From Nonomuraea cavernae (GTDB taxonomy: Bacteria; Actinomycetota; Actinomycetes; Streptosporangiales; Streptosporangiaceae), in NCBI RefSeq assembly GCF_014646355.1, contig NZ_BMNH01000012.1, positions 1 to 64,000 of the forward strand: DNA of 64,000 nucleotides. Direction: 5' to 3'. Shown here in pieces: positions 16,615-25,173 of the stretch. A program made the translations under genes and the position numbers. The stretch's first letter is position 1; the number at the start of each line of letters is the position of its first letter. The notes below the pieces were generated by a model that was not told the origin of the DNA, made no database searches, and saw only the letters and a list, made by a program, of their open reading frames with translations.

Positions 16615-17904
16615 GTGCCCGAACGACTCAGACACCTGATCCGGCGCCTCGTGCCGGATCTGGGCCCGCTCCGCGACTCCCGTGACTACCGGCTACTGAT
16701 GGTGTCGGGCGTCGTCACCATGTTCGGCACGTTCATCACCCTGGTGGCCGTGCCCTACCAGATGAAGGAGCTCACCGGCTCCTACGTCGCGGTCGGTCTG
16801 GTGAGCCTGGCCGAGTTCGTGCCGATGGTGGTCTGCGGCCTGTGGGGCGGCGCGATCGCCGACGCCGTCGACCGGCGCAAGGTCATCCTGCTGAGCGAGG
16901 TCGGCCTGGCCGTCACCTCGGCGATGCTGATGCTCAACTCACTGTCGCCCGCCCCCCAGGTCTGGGTCCTGTACGTGGTCGGCGCACTGGCCACGGGCAT
17001 CGCCTGCCTGCAGCGGCCCAGCCTGGAGGCGATGATCCCGCAGGTCGTGCGGCACGACCAGCTCGCCGCCGCCGCCGTGCTCACCAGCCTGCGCTGGAAC
17101 TTCGGCGCCATCGTCGCGCCCGCGCTCGGCGGCCTGCTCGTCGTGTCGTTCGGCACCGCCCTGGCCTACGGCCTCGACACGGTCAGCTTCCTGCTGTCGC
17201 TGGCGCTGCTCTGGCGGATGAGCTCGCTGCCGCCCGCCGACAACGCCGCGCCGGCGTCGCTGCGCTCACTGGTCGAGGGCGTGCGCTACGCCGTCGGGCG
17301 CCGCGACCTGATGGGCACCTACCTGGTCGACATCGCGGCCATGGTGTTCGCCATGTCGACGGCGCTCTTCCCGTTCCTGGCCGACCAGATGGGCGCGCCG
17401 CAGGCGCTCGGGCTGCTCTATTCGGCCGGCGCGGTCGGGGCCCTGCTGGCCTCGCTGACCGGCGGCTGGACCTCGCGGGTGCACCGCCAGGGGCTCGGCG
17501 TGATCGTCGCCGCCGTGCTGTGGGGCGTGTCGGTGGCGCTGGCCGCGCTGATGCCCACCATCTGGGGGGTGTTCGCGTGCCTGGCGCTCGCGGGCGCCGC
17601 CGACATGGTGAGCGGCATCTTCAGGATGACGATGTGGAACCAGACGATCCCCCACGAGCTGCGCGGCCGGCTGGCGGGCATCGAGCTGCTCTCCTACGCC
17701 AGCGGCCCGATGCTGGGCAACGCCCGAGCCGGGCTGATGGCGCAGGCCGGCGGGGCCAGGTTCTCGCTGGGCGTGGGCGGTCTGCTGTGCGTGGCGGCCG
17801 TCGCCGCGATGGCCGTGGCGCTGCCCGCGTTCAGGACCTATGACGCCCGCACCGACGAACACGCGCTGGCCGAGAAGGCTCGCCGCGCCGAGGCGACCGC
17901 CTGA
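16615..17904 (+). CDS. MFS transporter, EntS-like exporter family
   Basis: A 429-residue protein with 12 predicted membrane segments. The loop 2-3 motif GGAIADAVDRRKVILLSE is a variant of the MFS signature GxxxDRxGRR. The N-terminal LRDSRDYRLLMVSGVVTMFGTFITLVAVPYQMKELTGS and the later RGRLAGIELLSYASGPMLGNARAGL are typical of the enterobactin exporter EntS-like MFS branch. That branch contains many drug and siderophore exporters. The start is the GTG at 16615 with AAGGTGAG just upstream. It is 92 bases after the SnoaL-like gene, with a weak hairpin between, so cotranscription is likely but not certain. The substrate is unknown. Confidence 0.82.
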   Translation: MPERLRHLIRRLVPDLGPLRDSRDYRLLMVSGVVTMFGTFITLVAVPYQMKELTGSYVAVGLVSLAEFVPMVVCGLWGGAIADAVDRRKVILLSEVGLAVTSAMLMLNSLSPAPQVWVLYVVGALATGIACLQRPSLEAMIPQVVRHDQLAAAAVLTSLRWNFGAIVAPALGGLLVVSFGTALAYGLDTVSFLLSLALLWRMSSLPPADNAAPASLRSLVEGVRYAVGRRDLMGTYLVDIAAMVFAMSTALFPFLADQMGAPQALGLLYSAGAVGALLASLTGGWTSRVHRQGLGVIVAAVLWGVSVALAALMPTIWGVFACLALAGAADMVSGIFRMTMWNQTIPHELRGRLAGIELLSYASGPMLGNARAGLMAQAGGARFSLGVGGLLCVAAVAAMAVALPAFRTYDARTDEHALAEKARRAEATA

Positions 17905-17908
17905 CTGC

Positions 17909-17938
17909 GCGGCGACGGTGACCGCTCCGTCTCGCCGC
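17909..17938 (+). terminator. Weak hairpin after MFS gene
   Basis: Imperfect stem GCGGCGACGG / CCGTCTCGCCGC just after the MFS stop. No T-tract. Plausible but weak terminator. Confidence 0.35.
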
Positions 17939-17994
17939 CGGCCCGCCCTGGTTGATGCTGGTTCGCGCCGTTTCGCCCCATGATGGCGCCGGGT

Positions 17995-18228
17995 TCAGCC
18001 CGGCTCCCGCCAGCCCGCGTAGCGCTCGACCAGCTCATCCACCTCGGGCAGGATCTCCTCATCGAGCCCCTCGGCCACGACCAGCCACTGCGCGTCCTCG
18101 GCGTCGTCCTCGCCCGCGAGCGTCTCCCGCACCACCCGCGGGACCCCGAGCGCCGGAAACAACTCGGCCAGCGTCTCCGCGACCTCCTGTGCGTCGTCCC
18201 GCTCGGCGAACACGAGTAGCTGCCTCAT
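17995..18228 (-). CDS. Small acidic conserved protein, unknown function
   Basis: A 77-residue acidic protein beginning MRQLLVFAERDDAQEVAETLAELFP, with a middle RETLAGEDDAEDAQWLVV and an end VDELVERYAGWREPG. The alternation suggests a small alpha-beta fold. The middle and end loosely recall RNase E inhibitor RraB-type proteins (a Glu/Asp-rich turn, then W-x-V and a final Y-x-GW), but I would not assign that name. An in-frame ATG three codons upstream (18237) is an alternative start; no clear binding site distinguishes them. Codon use is normal for the window and supports a real gene. It is convergent with the MFS gene and divergent from the Uma2 gene. Confidence 0.55.
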   Translation of the reverse strand: MRQLLVFAERDDAQEVAETLAELFPALGVPRVVRETLAGEDDAEDAQWLVVAEGLDEEILPEVDELVERYAGWREPG

Positions 18229-18292
18229 ACCTCGCATTCTGCCAGCGCTCGCTGCCGCTAAAAGCCTGTACGTGCTCGTTCACAGAACGTGA

Positions 18293-18314
18293 CTGCGGTA
18301 GCTTGCTACCGCAG
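18293..18314. promoter_or_regulatory. Perfect inverted repeat just upstream of Uma2 start
   Basis: CTGCGGTAGC and GCTACCGCAG (10-base perfect arms) are separated by TT and end four bases before the ATG at 18319. It could be an operator or an mRNA hairpin hiding the start codon. No ribosome binding site is visible otherwise. Confidence 0.45.
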
Positions 18315-18318
18315 AACC

Positions 18319-18941
18319 ATGACGGCCGAAGCGGTGAGCCTGGATGAAACGGTGAGCCCGGATACGGAGCCATCTTCGCTACCCGACTGGATCTTTCCGC
18401 CACCTCAAGGTTTCACCGCGGAGGACCTCGATCGCATTCCGCAATTGCCTGCACACACAGAGTTGATTGATGGAAGCTTGGTCTTCGTGCGTCCTCAAGC
18501 TCCTTCCACACGCTCGCGGTGTCGCTGTTCGAGGCTGAGCTGCGCCGCATGCCGCCAACCGATGTGCGCGTGCGGCGGGAGATGAGTCTCATCCTCAATG
18601 AGAGCCAACGGCCGGAGCCCGACATCAGTGTCATCCGCGCCGACGCCGAGCACAGCCGCGAGCAGACCTTCCATCGGGCCAAGGATGTGACGCTCGTCGT
18701 CGAAGTCGTCTCGCCCGAATCAAGGACGCGCGACCGTAAACGGAAGCCGACTCTCTACGCCGAGGCCAGCATCCCCCACTTCTGGCGCGTCGAGAACAAC
18801 TCCGGCCAGCCGGTCGTCTACGTGTACGAGCTCGACTCCGTCACCGCTACGTACGTGCCCACCGGGATCTTCCACGACCGGCTCAAGGTGACGGTGCCGT
18901 TCGACATCGACATCGACCTCACCGCGATCGACCGGCTCTGA
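18319..18941 (+). pseudogene. Uma2 family endonuclease, frameshifted
   Basis: Uma2 proteins are PD-(D/E)XK-fold, restriction-like nucleases that are numerous in cyanobacteria and actinomycetes, with unclear roles. Two frames together give a full-length member of about 200 residues. The first (from 18319) has DWIFPPPQGFTAEDLDRIPQLPAHTELIDGSLVFVRPQAP. The second (from 18504) continues FHTLAVSLFEAELRRMPP, PEPDISVI and VVEVVSPES and ends LTAIDRL. The switch falls at 18502-18503, where one base is missing between GCT and TTC. The remaining sequence is intact, so the mutation is recent or a sequencing error. Core acidic residues (in PEPDISVI and VEVVSPES) lie in the second frame. Confidence 0.75.
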
Positions 18942-18949
18942 GAACGACG

Positions 18950-18982
18950 AAAGGTCCGGTACGCCACGCGTACCGGACCTTT
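18950..18982. terminator. Bidirectional hairpin terminator between Uma2 and pheT
   Basis: Perfect 14-base stem AAAGGTCCGGTACG (18950-18963) and CGTACCGGACCTTT (18969-18982) with a 5-base loop. A-run and T-run at the ends allow it to work both ways. It lies eight bases from the pheT stop. Confidence 0.9.
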
Positions 18983-18989
18983 CGTATGC

Positions 18990-21545
18990 TCAGACGCCCC
19001 GCAGGTGGGCGCCCACCCGGTCGGCGGCCAGCGCCACGGCGGCGTCGCGGGCCGCGGTCGTCTCCTCGGCCGTCAACGTACGGTCGGCGGCGCGGAAACG
19101 CAGCGTGTAGGCGAGCGACTTGTTGCCCTCGCCCGCCTGCTCACCGGTGTAGACGTCGAACAGCCGGATCGACTCCAGCAGCTCACCGGCGCCGTCGCGG
19201 AGCGCCGCCTCCACATCGGCGACCGGCGTGAAGTCGGGCACGATGAGCGCCACGTCCTGCGTCGCGACCGGATAGGCCGACACCCTGGGCGCCTCGACCG
19301 GGCCCGGCATGGCGCGCTCGATCCTCGACAGCTCCAGCTCCATCGCCGAGGTGCGCGGCGGCAGGCCGTACGCCTCGATGACACGCGGGTGCAGCTCACC
19401 GGCGTGGCCGACGAGCGTGTCACCGGAGTAGAGGGCCGCGCACCGGCCGGGATGCCACGGCTCGTGCTGGTCGGCGGTGACGGACAGCTCGACACCCGCC
19501 TCGACGGCCACGAGCTGCGCGGCCCGCACCGCGTCGGCCCAGCACTCCTGCCGCCCCGGCCCCCACCAGCCGGACCGGTCGAACTCACCCGCGAGCACGA
19601 CCGCCACGCGGTGCGGCTGGTCGGGCAGGGCCGCCTCGACCGAGGCCAGCTCGTCGGCGGTGGGCTCGCGCTCGACGCCGAGCACCGGCGCGGTGCGGGG
19701 GGCGCCCTCGCGCGGCCGGTAGACCGCGCCCGACTCGAACAGCGCCACGTCGGGGAAACCACGGCCGACGTTGCGGACCAGGGTCTTGAGCAGGCCCGGC
19801 AGCAGCGTGGTGCGCATCAGCGGCTCGTCCTCGGCCAGCGGGTTGGCCAGCCGCATCGCCCGGCGGCGAGCGTCGTCGGCGGGCAACTGCAGGTTGTCGA
19901 AGTCGGCTTCGCTGATGAACGGGTAGGCCAGCACCTCGACGTAGCCGGCGGCGGCCAGGGCCCGGCCGACGCGCCTGCGCAGCCGCTGCCCCTCGGTCAG
20001 CCCGGCCCCGGCCGGGGCCTTGGGCAGGACCGACGGCAGGCTCTCGTAGCCCTCCAGCCGGATGACCTCTTCGGCCAGGTCGTTGGGGTCGGTGAGGTCG
20101 GGCCGCCAGGACGGCGGCGTCACGGTGATCATGTCGTCACCGGTGACCGCCAGCCTGGCCGCCAGCTCGCCGCCCGTCACGACGCCGGTCGGGTCGACGC
20201 CGCCCGTGCGCACGGCGGGGTCGTCTCCGTCGGTCACCGTGCAGCCGACCTGCTCCAGCCGGTGGACGACGGTCTCCTTGGCGTAGGCGATGCCCGCGAC
20301 GTCGCCCGGGTGGCTCGACGGGATCGCGATGCGGGCGGGGCGCACGCCTACCTCGGCGTGGGTGACGCCGGGCTGCACGGTCGCGCCGCCCAGCTCGGCC
20401 AGCAGTCGCACAGCCCGCCAGGAGGCGGCCAGCGGCAGCTCCCGGTCGACGCCGCGCTCGAACCGCTTGGACGCCTCGGACACCAGGTTGTGCCTGCGCG
20501 ACTCACGGGAGATGCCGGTGGCCGAGAAGTGCGCGGCCTCGATGACGATGTCGGTCGAGGTGTCGGAGATCTCGGTCTCGAGCCCGCCCATCGTGCCGGC
20601 CATCGAGATCGGGCCCGACTGGTCGGTGATCAGGATGTCGTCGGGGTCGAGCTCGCGCACCACGTGGTCGAGCGTCTCAAGGGTCTCGCCCGGCCGGGCC
20701 CGGCGCACGACGATCTCACCGGTGAGCCTGCCGCGGTCGAAGGCGTGCAGCGGCTGGCCGAGCTCCAGCATCAGGTAGTTGGTGATGTCGACGGCCAGCG
20801 ACACCGGCCGCATCCCGGCCCGCGTCAGTCGTACGCGCATCCACAACGGGCTCTGCGCGGACGGGTCGAAACCGCGGACCTCACGCAGCACGAACCTGTC
20901 GCAGGCGGTCGGGTCGGCGATCGACGCCGGCCACGCCTGCCCGGTCTCCTCGGGCAGCTCGACGTCGGCGGGGTCGTGGAACGGCACGCCGAACGCGGTC
21001 GCCGCCTCGCGCGCCACGCCCCTGATGGACAGCGCGTAGCCGATGTCCGGGGTGATCTCCAGCTCGATCACGTCGTCGCGCAGACCGAGCAACTCGACCA
21101 CGTCGGCGCCGATCGGCGTGTCGGCCGGGAGCACCATGATGCCGTGGTGGTCGTCGCCCAGCCCTAGCTCGCGCTCGGAGCAGATCATGCCCTCGGACAT
21201 GCGGCCGTAGGTCTTGCGCGCGCCCACCTCGAACCCGCCGGGCAGCACGCCGCCCGGCAGCACGACCGGCACGCGGTCACCCGCGGCGAAGTTGGTGGCG
21301 CCGCAGACGATCTCGCGTGGCGTGGCCTCGCCGACCTCGACCTTGCAGTGCCTGATCGGCTTCTTGAAGCCGGTGAGCTCCTCGACCTCGAGCACCTCGC
21401 CGACGACGACGTTCTTGACGTCGTGGCCATGCGAGGTGATCGACTCCAGCTTGAGCCCGGCCGCGGTGAGCCTGTCGGCCACCTCGTGCGCCGTGACCGC
21501 CGGGAGATCGACATACTCCCGCAGCCAGGAGAGCGGGACCCTCAT
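18990..21545 (-). CDS. pheT: Phenylalanine--tRNA ligase, beta subunit
   Basis: Beta subunit of the alpha2-beta2 PheRS. The 851-residue protein has the expected domain order. An N-terminal tRNA-binding EMAP-like domain (about 40-150) includes IVCGATNFAAGDRVPVVLPG. B3/B4 editing and B5 domains and a catalytic-like core follow, then the C-terminal ferredoxin-fold anticodon-binding domain with YPVATQDVALIVPD and an ending near LTAEETTAARD. The editing region SRRHNLVSEASKRFERGVD is present, so hydrolysis of mischarged Tyr-tRNA-Phe is expected. The ATG overlaps the pheS stop by one base (TGATG), tying synthesis of the two subunits. The operon ends at the hairpin eight bases beyond the stop. Confidence 0.97.
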   Translation of the reverse strand: MRVPLSWLREYVDLPAVTAHEVADRLTAAGLKLESITSHGHDVKNVVVGEVLEVEELTGFKKPIRHCKVEVGEATPREIVCGATNFAAGDRVPVVLPGGVLPGGFEVGARKTYGRMSEGMICSERELGLGDDHHGIMVLPADTPIGADVVELLGLRDDVIELEITPDIGYALSIRGVAREAATAFGVPFHDPADVELPEETGQAWPASIADPTACDRFVLREVRGFDPSAQSPLWMRVRLTRAGMRPVSLAVDITNYLMLELGQPLHAFDRGRLTGEIVVRRARPGETLETLDHVVRELDPDDILITDQSGPISMAGTMGGLETEISDTSTDIVIEAAHFSATGISRESRRHNLVSEASKRFERGVDRELPLAASWRAVRLLAELGGATVQPGVTHAEVGVRPARIAIPSSHPGDVAGIAYAKETVVHRLEQVGCTVTDGDDPAVRTGGVDPTGVVTGGELAARLAVTGDDMITVTPPSWRPDLTDPNDLAEEVIRLEGYESLPSVLPKAPAGAGLTEGQRLRRRVGRALAAAGYVEVLAYPFISEADFDNLQLPADDARRRAMRLANPLAEDEPLMRTTLLPGLLKTLVRNVGRGFPDVALFESGAVYRPREGAPRTAPVLGVEREPTADELASVEAALPDQPHRVAVVLAGEFDRSGWWGPGRQECWADAVRAAQLVAVEAGVELSVTADQHEPWHPGRCAALYSGDTLVGHAGELHPRVIEAYGLPPRTSAMELELSRIERAMPGPVEAPRVSAYPVATQDVALIVPDFTPVADVEAALRDGAGELLESIRLFDVYTGEQAGEGNKSLAYTLRFRAADRTLTAEETTAARDAAVALAADRVGAHLRGV

Positions 21546-22642
21546 CAGATCTCCATTCCGAACGGGAGCGTGAAGCGCACGTCTCCCTCGACCATGTCGC
21601 GCATGTCCTCGGCGTTGTGGCGGAACATCAGTGTCCGCTCGATGCCCATGCCGAAGGCGAAGCCCGAATATCTCGACGGGTCGACCCCGCAGGCGATCAG
21701 CACGCGCGGGTTGACCATCCCGCAGCCGCCCCACTCGATCCAGCCCTCCGACTTGCAGGTGCGGCAGGGCGGGTTGCCGGGGACCGCCGAGGCGCCGCGG
21801 CAGACGAAGCACTTGAGGTCCATCTCGGCCGACGGCTCGGTGAACGGGAAGTAGTTGGGCCGGAACCGAGTGGAGATGCCCTCGCCGAACATCACCTCGG
21901 CGAACCGGTCGAGCGTGCCCTTGAGATGGGCCATCGTCAGGCCCTCGTCGATGGCCAGCCCCTCGACCTGGTGGAACACCGGGGTGTGGGTGGCGTCGAG
22001 CTCGTCGGTGCGGAACACCTTGCCCGGGGAGATCACGTAGCACGGCACCCCGCGCTGCAGCAGCGCGCGGATCTGCACCGGCGAGGTCTGGGTGCGCAGC
22101 ACCATGCCCGACTCGCCGGACTCGACGAAGAAGGTGTCGTGCTCGGAGCGGGCGGGGTGGTCCGTGGCGATGTTGAGGGCGTCGAAGTTGAACCACTCGC
22201 CTTCGAGCTCGGGCCCTTCGGCCACCTCGTAGCCCATCGCGACGAACGTGTCGGCGATGCGCTCCTGCATGGTGGTCAGCGGGTGGCGGGCGCCGCGCGG
22301 CCGACGGTCCCACGGCAGGGTGACGTCGACGGCCTCCTCCACGAGCACCCGGGCGTCACGCTCGGCCTCCAGCTCGCCCTGGCGGGCGGCGAGGGCCTCG
22401 TTGATCGCCCTGCGGACGGTGCCGACACGTTTGCCGGCCTCGGCGCGGGCGGCGGGCGGCAGGGCGCCGATCTCGCGGTTGGCCAGCGCGACGGGCGAGC
22501 GGTCGCCGGCGTGTGCCAGGCGCGCCTGCTTGAGTGCGTCGAGGGTGCCGGCCGCCTTGATCGCCGCCAGGGCGTCGGCCTCCATGCGGGACACCTCGTC
22601 GGCATGCAACGGTGTCACCTCGACGGGGTCGTAGTCAGACAA
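21545..22642 (-). CDS. pheS: Phenylalanine--tRNA ligase, alpha subunit
   Basis: Catalytic alpha subunit. The 365-residue protein has an N-terminal coiled coil (about 20-100) that binds tRNA. A class II synthetase core follows, with motif 1 near HPLTTMQERIADTFVAMGYEVAEGPE. Motif 2 is FHQVEGLAIDEGLTMAHLKGTL, and motif 3 FGMGIERTLMFRHNAEDMRD lies near the end. A CVCRGASAVPGNPPCRTC segment with four cysteines (around 290-310) is in the region where some PheS carry a metal-site-like insertion; a zinc role is only a guess. It lies 70 bases downstream of the histidine kinase gene and overlaps pheT. Confidence 0.97.
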   Translation of the reverse strand: MSDYDPVEVTPLHADEVSRMEADALAAIKAAGTLDALKQARLAHAGDRSPVALANREIGALPPAARAEAGKRVGTVRRAINEALAARQGELEAERDARVLVEEAVDVTLPWDRRPRGARHPLTTMQERIADTFVAMGYEVAEGPELEGEWFNFDALNIATDHPARSEHDTFFVESGESGMVLRTQTSPVQIRALLQRGVPCYVISPGKVFRTDELDATHTPVFHQVEGLAIDEGLTMAHLKGTLDRFAEVMFGEGISTRFRPNYFPFTEPSAEMDLKCFVCRGASAVPGNPPCRTCKSEGWIEWGGCGMVNPRVLIACGVDPSRYSGFAFGMGIERTLMFRHNAEDMRDMVEGDVRFTLPFGMEI

Positions 22643-22712
22643 GAGTGAGCTCCGTATCCAGGGCTTGAGCGGTCAAAGTCTAACGGTGGACGCCCACCGG
22701 CCGACTCAGGCT

Positions 22713-23792
22713 TCAGGCGAAGTCGGGCGTGCCGGTGGGCACGGTAAATCGGAACTCCGCCCCACCCTCGGGCGCTCGCTGCACGGTGATCGTGCCGCCG
22801 TGTGCCTCGACCAGGCCCTTGACGATGAACAGGCCAAGCCCGGTGCCGCCGCGCCTGCGGCTGTTGCCGCGCCAGAACTGCCGGAAGACGCGCGGAGCCA
22901 GCTCGGGCTCGATGCCCTCGCCCTCGTCGCGCACCGACACGGCAGCTCCCCATCCGACGGATTGGATGTCGATCGTCACGGTGCCACGGCCGTGGCGTAC
23001 CGCGTTCTCTATCAGGTTACCGAGGATCTGATCGACCTTGTCCTGGTCAAGCCACATCTCGGGCAGGTCGGGGCCGGCGACGAGGCGGAACCGGTCCTCC
23101 GGCTCACCGGCGGCCACGCGGCCCGCGATGACGCGGCGGGCTCGGGCGGGCACGTCGACGACCTGGCGGTGCAGCTCCAGCCGGCCGGACTCGATGCGGG
23201 ACACGTCGAGCAACTCGGTGATCAGCCTGGTCACGCGGTCGGCGTCGTTGTTGACGGTCTCGAGCATGACGAGCTTCTGCTCGTCAGTGAAGCGGGGCCA
23301 CCTGGCCAGCAGCGTCGCGGTGAAACCCTTGACACTGGTCAGCGGGGAGCGCAGCTCGTGGGCGACCGTGGAGACCAGATCGGCGCGGCTGCGCTCCAGG
23401 CGGGCGCGGGCTCCGCCGTCGCGCAACGTGATCGCCACCCGGGCGACGTCGCCGCCCCGGGCGGGCTCGCGGATCAGCCGGGCCGCGACGTAGACCTCCT
23501 GGCCGCCCGGCAGGTGGAGCGGCCGCTCCGGGACCCTGCTGCGGGTGCGCAGCCCGCCGTCGGGGTCGAGGGCCTTCCACCAGTCGCGGCCGTCGTGGTC
23601 GCGGAACGGGAACACCTCGTCCATGTCCTTGCCGACGGCTCGCTCGACGCTCACTCCGGTGAGCCGGACGGCGGCCCGGTTGACCGCCAGCACCCGGCCG
23701 AAACCATCGGTCACGATGAGGCCGTCGGGAAGCTCGTCGATGGGGATCACGCACACGGAGGTGCGCTCTCGACCATCGTCTGCGCCGTGCAC
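22713..23792 (-). CDS. PAS-domain sensor histidine kinase
   Basis: Cytoplasmic two-component kinase of 359 residues. A PAS-like sensor runs from about 15 to 125. The HisKA dimerisation domain holds the phosphoacceptor His145 in STVAHELRSPL. The HATPase_c domain has N-box Asn263 (NLIENAVRHG), the G1 Asp289 (RDEGEGI) and G2 GTGLG at 316-320. There is no signal peptide or membrane span, so it senses an internal signal. The start is a GTG at 23792 with GGAGG seven bases upstream. No response regulator is adjacent. It sits between the rRNA methyltransferase and pheS genes; as I recall, Streptomyces has a kinase at this same locus, so the linkage may be old and functional. Confidence 0.9.
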   Translation of the reverse strand: MHGADDGRERTSVCVIPIDELPDGLIVTDGFGRVLAVNRAAVRLTGVSVERAVGKDMDEVFPFRDHDGRDWWKALDPDGGLRTRSRVPERPLHLPGGQEVYVAARLIREPARGGDVARVAITLRDGGARARLERSRADLVSTVAHELRSPLTSVKGFTATLLARWPRFTDEQKLVMLETVNNDADRVTRLITELLDVSRIESGRLELHRQVVDVPARARRVIAGRVAAGEPEDRFRLVAGPDLPEMWLDQDKVDQILGNLIENAVRHGRGTVTIDIQSVGWGAAVSVRDEGEGIEPELAPRVFRQFWRGNSRRRGGTGLGLFIVKGLVEAHGGTITVQRAPEGGAEFRFTVPTGTPDFA

Positions 23793-23842
23793 GACCTCGC
23801 CTCCTCCGCCTACAGGGCCGACAATAGCGGGTTTCCCGCCGC

Positions 23843-24646
23843 CTAGGGCACTCGCTGGGACCTGGCGGAGGAGTAAAGACACACCGCCGCCGCGGTGGCC
23901 AGGTTGAGGCTTTCGGCCTGCCCGTAGATGGGCACCCTGACCACATCGTCGGCCTCGGCGAGCACCTCCTCCGGCAGACCCCAGGCCTCGTTTCCGAAGA
24001 TCCACGCGGTGGGTCCCGACAGGTCGACGTCGTCGAGCGTGTGCTTGCCCGCGCCGTCGGCCGCCAGCACCCGCAGCCCGCGCTCCCTGAGGTGACGCGC
24101 GGCCACCGCCGCGGGTGTACCGATGACGACCGGAAGGTGAAAAAGACTACCGGCGCTGGCGCGCACGCACTTGCCGTTGTACGGATCCACCGAGGCGTCG
24201 GTGAAGACCACGGCGTCGGCTCCGGCCGCGTCGGCGGCGCGCATGACGGTGCCGGCGTTGCCCGGGTCGCGCACGTGCGCGAGCACCGCGACCAGGCGCG
24301 GCGTGGCGGGCACCGCCTCCTCCAGCGGCACGTGCACGAGCCGGCAGACCGCCAGGAGGCCCTGGGGGGTCACGGTCTGGGACAACTCGGCCAGGACCTC
24401 GCCACTGGCCCGGTGCACCGGGACGCCCTGGAGCGTCGCCTCGGTGACGAGCTCGGGGTGGCGCAGCTCGGCCTCGGCGGTGGTGAACAACTCCAGCGTC
24501 ACGCCGTCGAGCTTGAGCGCCTCGCGCACCGCCTGCGGGCCCTCGGCCAGGAACTTGCGGTCCTGGTCTCTGAAGGCGCGCTTGGTGAGTCTCCGGGCGG
24601 CCTTCACCCGGGGCGACTTGAGGTTGGTCAGCTCGGATCCCGCCAT
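23843..24646 (-). CDS. TrmH/SpoU family RNA 2'-O-methyltransferase
   Basis: SAM-dependent methyltransferase of the SPOUT superfamily, 267 residues. An N-terminal substrate-binding domain (about 10-95, with SPRVKAARRLTKRAFRDQDRKFLAEG) precedes the knotted catalytic domain. That domain has motif 1 HVRDPGNAGTVMRAADAAG, motif 2 IFGNEAWGL and motif 3 VRVPIYGQAESLNLATAAAV. Members modify ribose of 23S rRNA or tRNA; the target nucleotide is not readable here. Followed after 50 bases by the histidine kinase and then pheST, suggesting one translation-related operon. The terminator after rplT separates it from the infC operon. Confidence 0.92.
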   Translation of the reverse strand: MAGSELTNLKSPRVKAARRLTKRAFRDQDRKFLAEGPQAVREALKLDGVTLELFTTAEAELRHPELVTEATLQGVPVHRASGEVLAELSQTVTPQGLLAVCRLVHVPLEEAVPATPRLVAVLAHVRDPGNAGTVMRAADAAGADAVVFTDASVDPYNGKCVRASAGSLFHLPVVIGTPAAVAARHLRERGLRVLAADGAGKHTLDDVDLSGPTAWIFGNEAWGLPEEVLAEADDVVRVPIYGQAESLNLATAAAVCLYSSARSQRVP

Positions 24647-24709
24647 GCTTCCCCCTGGTTCGCGGGTACGGCACGGCGTACCCCTGCTGCTCGCCGTACA
24701 TACGGCAAA

Positions 24710-24731
24710 GGGCCCACCGTCAGGTGGGCCC
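24710..24731 (-). terminator. Terminator of the infC-rpmI-rplT operon
   Basis: GGGCCCACC and GGTGGGCCC with the loop GTCA; leftward it is followed by TTTG. A second short palindrome GAGCCCGGCCGGGCTC (24740-24755) lies between it and the rplT stop. Confidence 0.8.
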
Positions 24732-24765
24732 CTCGGCTAGAGCCCGGCCGGGCTCCTCACGTGTT

Positions 24766-25149
24766 TCAGCCCGCGGCCGGCGCGTTCACGTCCGCCGGCA
24801 GCGCCTTCTTGGCGGCCTCGACGAGCGTGGCGAAGGTCTGGCTGTCGTGCACCGCGAGATCGGCCAGGATCTTGCGGTCGACCTCGATGTTGGCCAGCCG
24901 CAGCCCTTGGATCAGGCGGTTGTAGGTCATGCCGTTCTGACGGGCCGCGGCGTTGATCCGCTGGATCCACAGACGGCGGAACGTGCCCTTGCGGTCCTTG
25001 CGGTCCCGATAGGCGTACGTCATCGAGTGGAGCATCTGCTCCTTGGCCTTGCGGTACAGCCGCGACCGCTGGCCTCGGTAACCGGATGCCCGATCGAGGA
25101 CGACCTTGCGCTTCTTCTTGGCGTTGAGCGCCCGCTTCACGCGTGCCAT
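24766..25149 (-). CDS. rplT: 50S ribosomal protein L20
   Basis: Assembly and structural protein of the large subunit that binds 23S rRNA, 127 residues. The basic N-terminal tail MARVKRALNAKKKRKVVLDRASGYRGQRSRLYRKAKEQ is diagnostic. The globular C-terminal part has RLWIQRINAAARQNGMTYNRLIQGL, typical of L20. The final APAAG tail is an actinobacterial-style extension. It is 24 bases after rpmI. In several bacteria L20 or IF3 regulates this operon; here the structured leader upstream of infC makes some form of feedback plausible. Confidence 0.98.
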   Translation of the reverse strand: MARVKRALNAKKKRKVVLDRASGYRGQRSRLYRKAKEQMLHSMTYAYRDRKDRKGTFRRLWIQRINAAARQNGMTYNRLIQGLRLANIEVDRKILADLAVHDSQTFATLVEAAKKALPADVNAPAAG

Positions 25150-25173
25150 AGTTCTTCTCCCCGGGGGTTCGCG

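Noticed and set aside
14500..19000. Genomic island bounded by repeats or a tRNA gene
   Set aside because: The stretch is accessory in content, but no direct repeats, integrase, transposase or tRNA gene border it, and base composition is like the rest.
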